This document shows, piece by piece, positions 4,154 through 8,127 of a stretch of DNA of 8,127 nucleotides. The notes under the pieces were generated by a model. That model did no database searches and was not told the origin of the DNA. It worked only from the letters and a program-made list of their open reading frames with translations. Position numbers and translations under genes: made by a program. Source of the DNA: Bacteroidota bacterium (lineage in GTDB: Bacteria > Bacteroidota > Bacteroidia > Bacteroidales > VadinHA17); assembly GCA_030631445.1 (NCBI GenBank), contig DAOVLD010000063.1:1-8127 (forward strand), written 5' to 3'. How positions within the stretch are numbered: position 1 is the stretch's first letter; each line of letters starts with the position of its first letter.

Positions 4154-6619
4154 ATGCCAAAAATTTTGTTGAAAAATATAGCAGGGATTATTAGTGGAAA
4201 AGTTTATGGTAGCGGGGACACAATAATCAGTGATTTGTTGTATGATAGTCGTAGAATTGTATCTCCTTCTGGATCTCTCTTCTTTGCCTTAGTTGGGGAC
4301 AGACATAACGGGCATGATTATATCCCCGAACTTTACCGGAATGGCGTAAAAAGTTTTATTGTCAGCGAGCTCCCGGCAGCGATAGAAAAATTTGATGACA
4401 CCTGTTTTGTTTTGGTAAACAACACATTAGATGCTTTACAGAAATTAGCAGAGTATAATCGCACTCTTTTTAAAGGGGAATTAATATCTATTACAGGGAG
4501 TAATGGGAAGACAATAACTAAAGAATGGGCATTTCAGGTTTTAGCAGGAAAGTACAGTATTGTGAGAAGTCCACGTAGTTATAATTCGCAAATTGGGGTG
4601 CCTTTGTCGATCTGGTTACTGGATGAAAATTTTGATATTGGGATTATTGAAGCCGGTATTTCAAAGCCGGGGGAAATGGAAAAACTTGAAAAGATTATTA
4701 AACCGGATATTGGTATCATTACAAATATTGGAGAAGCTCATCAACAAAATTTTTCAAGTCTTACACAAAAGGTTGATGAAAAACTGCTGTTATTCAAAAA
4801 TGCAAGGGTTATAATTTATTGCAGTGATTATAAGCTTATTGATGATCGGATTAAATCAAATTGTTTGGGGAATGAGAAAAAGACTTTTACCTGGTCTCAT
4901 AATAAAAATGCTGATCTCAGGATAACTGATATAACACCAGGGAAAACGAAAACAGATATTATCGCTGAATTCAAAGGTGAGAGTAAAGAAATATCTATTC
5001 CATTTGTTGATAAAGCTTCAATTGAAAATGCTATACATGTATGGTGTCTGTCCATTTATCTCGATCAGGCAGAGGCTTCCATAAAAAAAGCAATGATATC
5101 TATTGATCCTGTTGCAATGAGACTTGAGCAGAAAAAAGGCATAAACAATTGCACACTGATAAATGATGCATATAACTCTGATATGGGTTCATTGAGTATC
5201 GCCCTTGATTTTCTTAATTTGCAGAACCAGAACAGAAAAAAAACCCTTATCCTGTCTGATATTTTTCAATCAGGAAGAGTTGAAGAGGAATTATACAGGG
5301 AAGTATCGAGTCTTATTAAAGCAAAAGGTATAGACAGGTTAATAGGAATTGGAGAAGCGATTAGCAAATATAAGGGACTTTTTTCTGGTGAAAAACAATT
5401 TTTCAGATCTACTTCTGAATTCATTGATGAATTTAAACCGGGAAATTTTAATGATGAAGCGATTCTGCTTAAAGGAGCACGTGATTTCAGGTTTGAAGAT
5501 ATTTCAGGATTATTGGAGAAACAGTCACATCAAACTGTCCTCGAAATTGATCTGGATGCGATGGTGCATAACCTGAATTATTTCAGGTCGAAACTTAAAC
5601 CAAATACCAGGGTTATGGTGATGGTAAAGGCGTTTTCGTATGGGAGTGGTACATATGAAATTGCCAATATGCTTCAATATCAGGATGTTGATTATCTGGC
5701 TGTTGCCTATTCAGATGAAGGTGTAGAATTACGTAAAGCCGGAATTACAATGCCAATTATGGTGATGAATCCACTGGCAGATAATTTCGAAAATATACTC
5801 AGGTTCAATCTTGAGCCTGAGATTTACAGTTTTAATATTCTCGATGAATTCCTGATAAAAATTAAAAGAAGCGGATTCACCTCTTTCCCTTTTCATATTA
5901 AACTTGATACAGGGATGCACAGATTAGGATTTTTGCCCGTGGAGGTTGATGTTTTGATAGAGAAATTGTTGAGTAATCCTGAGCTTTTTGTTAAATCAAT
6001 TTTTACCCATCTTGCTGCCAGTGATGAACCTGAACATGATAAATTTACCGATAATCAGGTAAGTTTGTTCGAAGAGCTGTCAGGGAGAATTATTAATAAT
6101 TTTGATTACCCGGTAATAAGGCATGTTTTGAATTCAGCTGGCATAGAAAGGCACCCCCGGTACATGTTTGATATGGTAAGGTTGGGTATAGGTCTGTATG
6201 GTATTAGTTCACTTAATCCTGGTAAACTATTGAACACGGGAACATTTAAAACAACTGTTTCCCAGGTAAAACAAATACCTGCAAATAAATCGGTTGGGTA
6301 TGGACGAAAAGGAGTTGAAGCATACAAAAGAGAGATAGCTATCCTGCCGGTAGGTTATGCGGATGGTTTTAACCGTAAACTTGGCAATGGAATAGGTCAA
6401 TGCTATACTAAAGGTAGAATGGTTCCGGTTGTAGGAAATATCTGTATGGATATGTGTATGATCGATGTGACGGGAATTAATTCTAAGGTGGGAGATGAAG
6501 TAGAAATTTTCGGAAAACATAATCCGGTTACAACTCTTGCAGAAAAGATAGACACAATACCATATGAAATACTTACAGCTATCTCTGAAAGGGTAAAGAG
6601 AATTTATTTTCATGAATAG
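4154..6619 (+). CDS. murF-alr: Bifunctional UDP-MurNAc-tripeptide:D-Ala-D-Ala ligase / alanine racemase (MurF-Alr fusion)
   Basis: One 821-aa frame holds two complete cytoplasmic peptidoglycan enzymes. Residues 1 to about 455 are a Mur ligase: substrate-binding segment with DSR (31-33), ATP loop ITGSNGKT (113-120), YNSQIGVP (143-150), IIEAG (164-168), IITNIGEAH (188-196), the K206/K210 region where the family's carbamylated Lys sits, and NDAYNSDMGSL (337-347). This half adds D-Ala-D-Ala to the UDP-MurNAc-tripeptide. Residues from about 462 to 821 are a PLP alanine racemase: EIDLDAMVHNL (464-474), PLP lysine K492 in VKAFSYGSG, LDTGMHRLGF (584-593), catalytic Tyr716 in VGYGRKG, LPVGYADGF (731-739) and VGNICMDMCMID (760-771). 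This half interconverts L- and D-Ala. The linker is only a few residues. The fusion is known in Bacteroidetes and is not a sequencing artefact. VKAFSYGSG differs from the usual VKADAYGHG but keeps the Lys and Tyr. The ATG at 4154 lacks a strong ribosome binding site; no earlier family sequence is missing. Confidence 0.97.
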   Translation: MPKILLKNIAGIISGKVYGSGDTIISDLLYDSRRIVSPSGSLFFALVGDRHNGHDYIPELYRNGVKSFIVSELPAAIEKFDDTCFVLVNNTLDALQKLAEYNRTLFKGELISITGSNGKTITKEWAFQVLAGKYSIVRSPRSYNSQIGVPLSIWLLDENFDIGIIEAGISKPGEMEKLEKIIKPDIGIITNIGEAHQQNFSSLTQKVDEKLLLFKNARVIIYCSDYKLIDDRIKSNCLGNEKKTFTWSHNKNADLRITDITPGKTKTDIIAEFKGESKEISIPFVDKASIENAIHVWCLSIYLDQAEASIKKAMISIDPVAMRLEQKKGINNCTLINDAYNSDMGSLSIALDFLNLQNQNRKKTLILSDIFQSGRVEEELYREVSSLIKAKGIDRLIGIGEAISKYKGLFSGEKQFFRSTSEFIDEFKPGNFNDEAILLKGARDFRFEDISGLLEKQSHQTVLEIDLDAMVHNLNYFRSKLKPNTRVMVMVKAFSYGSGTYEIANMLQYQDVDYLAVAYSDEGVELRKAGITMPIMVMNPLADNFENILRFNLEPEIYSFNILDEFLIKIKRSGFTSFPFHIKLDTGMHRLGFLPVEVDVLIEKLLSNPELFVKSIFTHLAASDEPEHDKFTDNQVSLFEELSGRIINNFDYPVIRHVLNSAGIERHPRYMFDMVRLGIGLYGISSLNPGKLLNTGTFKTTVSQVKQIPANKSVGYGRKGVEAYKREIAILPVGYADGFNRKLGNGIGQCYTKGRMVPVVGNICMDMCMIDVTGINSKVGDEVEIFGKHNPVTTLAEKIDTIPYEILTAISERVKRIYFHE

Positions 6620-6658
6620 AGAATTTGCATTTTATACAGAAGTTAACCATAATATAAT

Positions 6659-6665
6659 GAGGAAA
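6659..6665 (+). promoter_or_regulatory. Purine-rich ribosome binding site before the methyltransferase gene
   Basis: GAGGAAA lies 4 bases before the ATG at 6670. It contains an AGGA core, the clearest Shine-Dalgarno-like sequence in a window where most genes have none, and it supports the start at 6670. Confidence 0.5.
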
Positions 6666-6669
6666 TAAA

Positions 6670-7377
6670 ATGGAAGAAATTATACCAATTACCATGCCCG
6701 GAACCCATAAAAAATTTTTGGAGTTTTTTAAAAAGAAATCAGAACCTACAAATCTGAAAGTTTTAGATATAGGGGCTGGCCATGGAGCATTTACTAAGAA
6801 GTTATTTGAAATGGACTATGATGTGCATGCTTGCGATTTATTTCCCGAATTATTCAAATTTGATAAAGTCGAATGCAAAAAGGTGGACATAACGGATATA
6901 TTCCCATATCCGGATAATACTTTTGATTTAGTAATAGCAATTGAGGTAAGCGAGCATATATTAGACCATGAAACATTTTTTAGTGAAACAAGCAGAATAC
7001 TTAAACCAAAAGGAAAACTTTACATTTCTACACCCAATATCGTATCTATGAAGTCGAGAATGAAATTTTTATTTAGCGGATTCCTTTACAGCTTCAATCG
7101 ATTGGAATTAGGGAATTATGATGGTTTACAGCATGTTGCTTCACTAACCTTAGATCAATATAATTATCTTGCAGTCAAAAATAAATTTAAACCAGCAGAA
7201 TTTGAGATAGATCGAAAACAAAGTACATCACAATGGTTGCAATTTTTTCTATTTCCAGCAATGTATATTTATCAAAAAATTAAAAAAATAGATAACATAC
7301 ATAATCATAGAAAACTTCTTTTGGGGAGACTTTTGTTTTTAACATTTAAGAACGACAAAACTATGGCTAATAAATAA
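6670..7377 (+). CDS. Class I SAM-dependent methyltransferase, probably linked to cell-surface glycan synthesis
   Basis: The 235-aa product has a Rossmann-fold methyltransferase core: motif I VLDIGAGHGAF (31-41) for SAM binding, acidic D56 at the end of strand 2 (ACDLFPE), D73 near KKVDITD (70-76), strand 4 with FDLVIAIEVSEHILDH (85-100), and LKPKGKLYISTPN (111-123). This is the Methyltransf_11/UbiG-like pattern. The C-terminal part (about 125-235) is less typical: it is basic and aromatic, with a hydrophobic segment QFFLFPAMYIYQ (191-202) that could associate with membrane. The substrate cannot be read from the sequence. The gene lies 50 bases after murF-alr and 76 bases before a WaaE-type glycosyltransferase, all on one strand, so a sugar or lipid-linked glycan is the likeliest acceptor, by inference. 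Quinone or small-molecule methylation remains possible. No key motif is missing. Confidence 0.85.
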   Translation: MEEIIPITMPGTHKKFLEFFKKKSEPTNLKVLDIGAGHGAFTKKLFEMDYDVHACDLFPELFKFDKVECKKVDITDIFPYPDNTFDLVIAIEVSEHILDHETFFSETSRILKPKGKLYISTPNIVSMKSRMKFLFSGFLYSFNRLELGNYDGLQHVASLTLDQYNYLAVKNKFKPAEFEIDRKQSTSQWLQFFLFPAMYIYQKIKKIDNIHNHRKLLLGRLLFLTFKNDKTMANK

Positions 7378-7395
7378 TAAACACCATTAAAACGA

Positions 7396-7418
7396 CTTTT
7401 ATACGAGAACGATAAAAG
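7396..7418. repeat. Hairpin in the gap before the glycosyltransferase gene
   Basis: CTTTTAT (7396-7402) pairs with ATAAAAG (7412-7418). Within the loop CG (7404-7405) pairs with CG (7410-7411) around AGAA, giving a 9-bp stem with a one-base bulge. No T-run follows, so it is a poor intrinsic terminator. It lies between the methyltransferase stop and the ATG at 7454, and could mark an mRNA processing or stability site. Confidence 0.35.
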
Positions 7419-7453
7419 ACATAAGTAAGAAAGCTAATCAGGATAAATTAAAC

Positions 7454-8127
7454 ATGGTAAAATTATCAGTAGTAATAATAACTCTTAATGAAGAAAAGAA
7501 CATCGGACGATGCCTTGAATCGGTAAAAAGTATCGCAGATGATATCGTTGTGGTGGACTCAGGGTCAACGGATAATACTATTGAGATATGCCGTAGGTTT
7601 AATGCCCGGGTTATTCTGCATCCTTTTGAAGGACATATTCAACAAAAAAACTGGGCTATCAGCCAGGCAAATTATCCTCATATACTTTCACTTGATGCCG
7701 ATGAAGCATTATCAGAACAACTTCGTGATTCTATTCTTTCAGTTAAGAAAAATTGGAAAAGGGATGGTTATAAATTTAACAGATTGACAAATTATTGCGG
7801 AAAGTGGATAAGACACGGGTCATGGTACCCATCAAAAAAACTTCGACTATGGGATAGCAGAAAGGGAAAATGGAAAGGGGAAAATCCCCATGATAAATTT
7901 ATTATGGAAAAAGGATCCAGGACTAAACATCTAAAAGGAGATTTGCTGCACTATTCCTATTATTCGATTGAGGCCCACATTGAACAAACAAACTATTTTT
8001 CAGATATCCTTGCTGATACTATGTACCAAAGTCGGAAAAGGGTAAACTTTTTTATTATTCTGGCTCATCCACTCTGGCGTTTTTTCAGGGATTTCTTTAT
8101 AAAATTTGGTTTTCTTGACGGATTTAC
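7454..8127 (+). CDS. Family 2 glycosyltransferase, WaaE/KdtX-like, 3' end cut by the window
   Basis: The frame is open from ATG 7454 to the window edge: 224 complete codons and no stop, so the gene is partial. The product starts with the GT-A fold signature MVKLSVVIITLNEEKNIGRC (1-20), followed by DDIVVVDSGSTDNT (29-42) and the metal/nucleotide-sugar DxD-type motif SLDADEALSEQ (79-89). The segment FEGHIQQKNWAISQA (58-72) and the block CGKWIRHGSWYPSKKLRLWD (115-134) are typical of the WaaE/KdtX subgroup, which adds a sugar to LPS core. ENPHDKF (143-149) lies where related enzymes have a conserved His-acid pair. The basic, hydrophobic end (PLWRFFRDFFIKFGFLDGF, 206-224) suggests attachment to the inner membrane surface. 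Its place after the methyltransferase suggests an LPS or surface-glycan locus continuing beyond 8127. The GT2 family is certain by motif; donor and acceptor are unknown. The start follows TAAATTAAAC with no strong ribosome binding site. Confidence 0.92.
   Translation, partial: MVKLSVVIITLNEEKNIGRCLESVKSIADDIVVVDSGSTDNTIEICRRFNARVILHPFEGHIQQKNWAISQANYPHILSLDADEALSEQLRDSILSVKKNWKRDGYKFNRLTNYCGKWIRHGSWYPSKKLRLWDSRKGKWKGENPHDKFIMEKGSRTKHLKGDLLHYSYYSIEAHIEQTNYFSDILADTMYQSRKRVNFFIILAHPLWRFFRDFFIKFGFLDGF

Noticed and set aside
6227..6613. 128-codon minus-strand ORF within the racemase domain
   Set aside because: It lies wholly opposite conserved catalytic motifs of the alanine racemase and has no recognisable domain.
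4154..6619. Idea that the MurF-Alr frame is a misassembly or a lost stop codon
   Set aside because: The frame is continuous, both halves are complete with catalytic residues, and the same fusion is established in Bacteroidetes.
7539..7787. 82-codon plus-strand ORF within the glycosyltransferase
   Set aside because: It is an alternate frame of the GT2 gene, whose frame carries all family motifs across the same bases.

Overview
The window looks like a chromosomal segment of a member of the Bacteroidota, most likely an uncultured Bacteroidales or Marinilabiliales relative. Four things point there: a fused MurF-alanine racemase, a core promoter matching the Bacteroidetes -7 consensus TAnnTTTG, mostly weak or absent Shine-Dalgarno sequences, and AT-rich DNA with short-unit tandem repeats between genes. 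The assignment rests on recognition of families, not on a database search.

Layout. (1) 43-1320 (+) encodes a membrane-anchored RmuC-type protein. (2) 1321-2084 is gene-poor. It holds four short-unit tandem repeat tracts, a 72-codon minus-strand ORF with a signal peptide (1460-1678), one imperfect inverted repeat (1815-1849) and one small hairpin (2043-2061). (3) 2085-3444 (-) is a two-gene operon: a 231-aa protein of unknown function, then rsmI (16S rRNA C1402 2'-O-methyltransferase), whose start overlaps the upstream stop by 8 bases. (4) A 78-bp divergent intergenic region holds an 18-bp perfect palindrome that carries a TAnnTTTG box on both strands. (5) 3523-6619 (+) holds tdk (thymidine kinase) and murF-alr, separated by 40 bases that contain a hairpin. 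(6) 6670-8127 (+) holds a SAM-dependent methyltransferase and the first 224 codons of a family 2 glycosyltransferase of the WaaE/KdtX type, probably the start of an envelope glycan locus that continues past the window.

How the genes fit together. The core is housekeeping: ribosome modification (RsmI), thymidine salvage (Tdk) and cell wall precursor synthesis (MurF-Alr, which both makes D-Ala and adds D-Ala-D-Ala to the UDP-MurNAc-tripeptide). The right end moves to surface polysaccharide or LPS modification. I found no CRISPR array, transposase, toxin-antitoxin pair, phage gene, tRNA or rRNA, and no clear sign of a new defence or mobile system. The least explained material is the set of in-register 7-8 bp intergenic repeats, the palindromic divergent promoter, and the two proteins without an assigned function (1460-1678 and 2749-3444).
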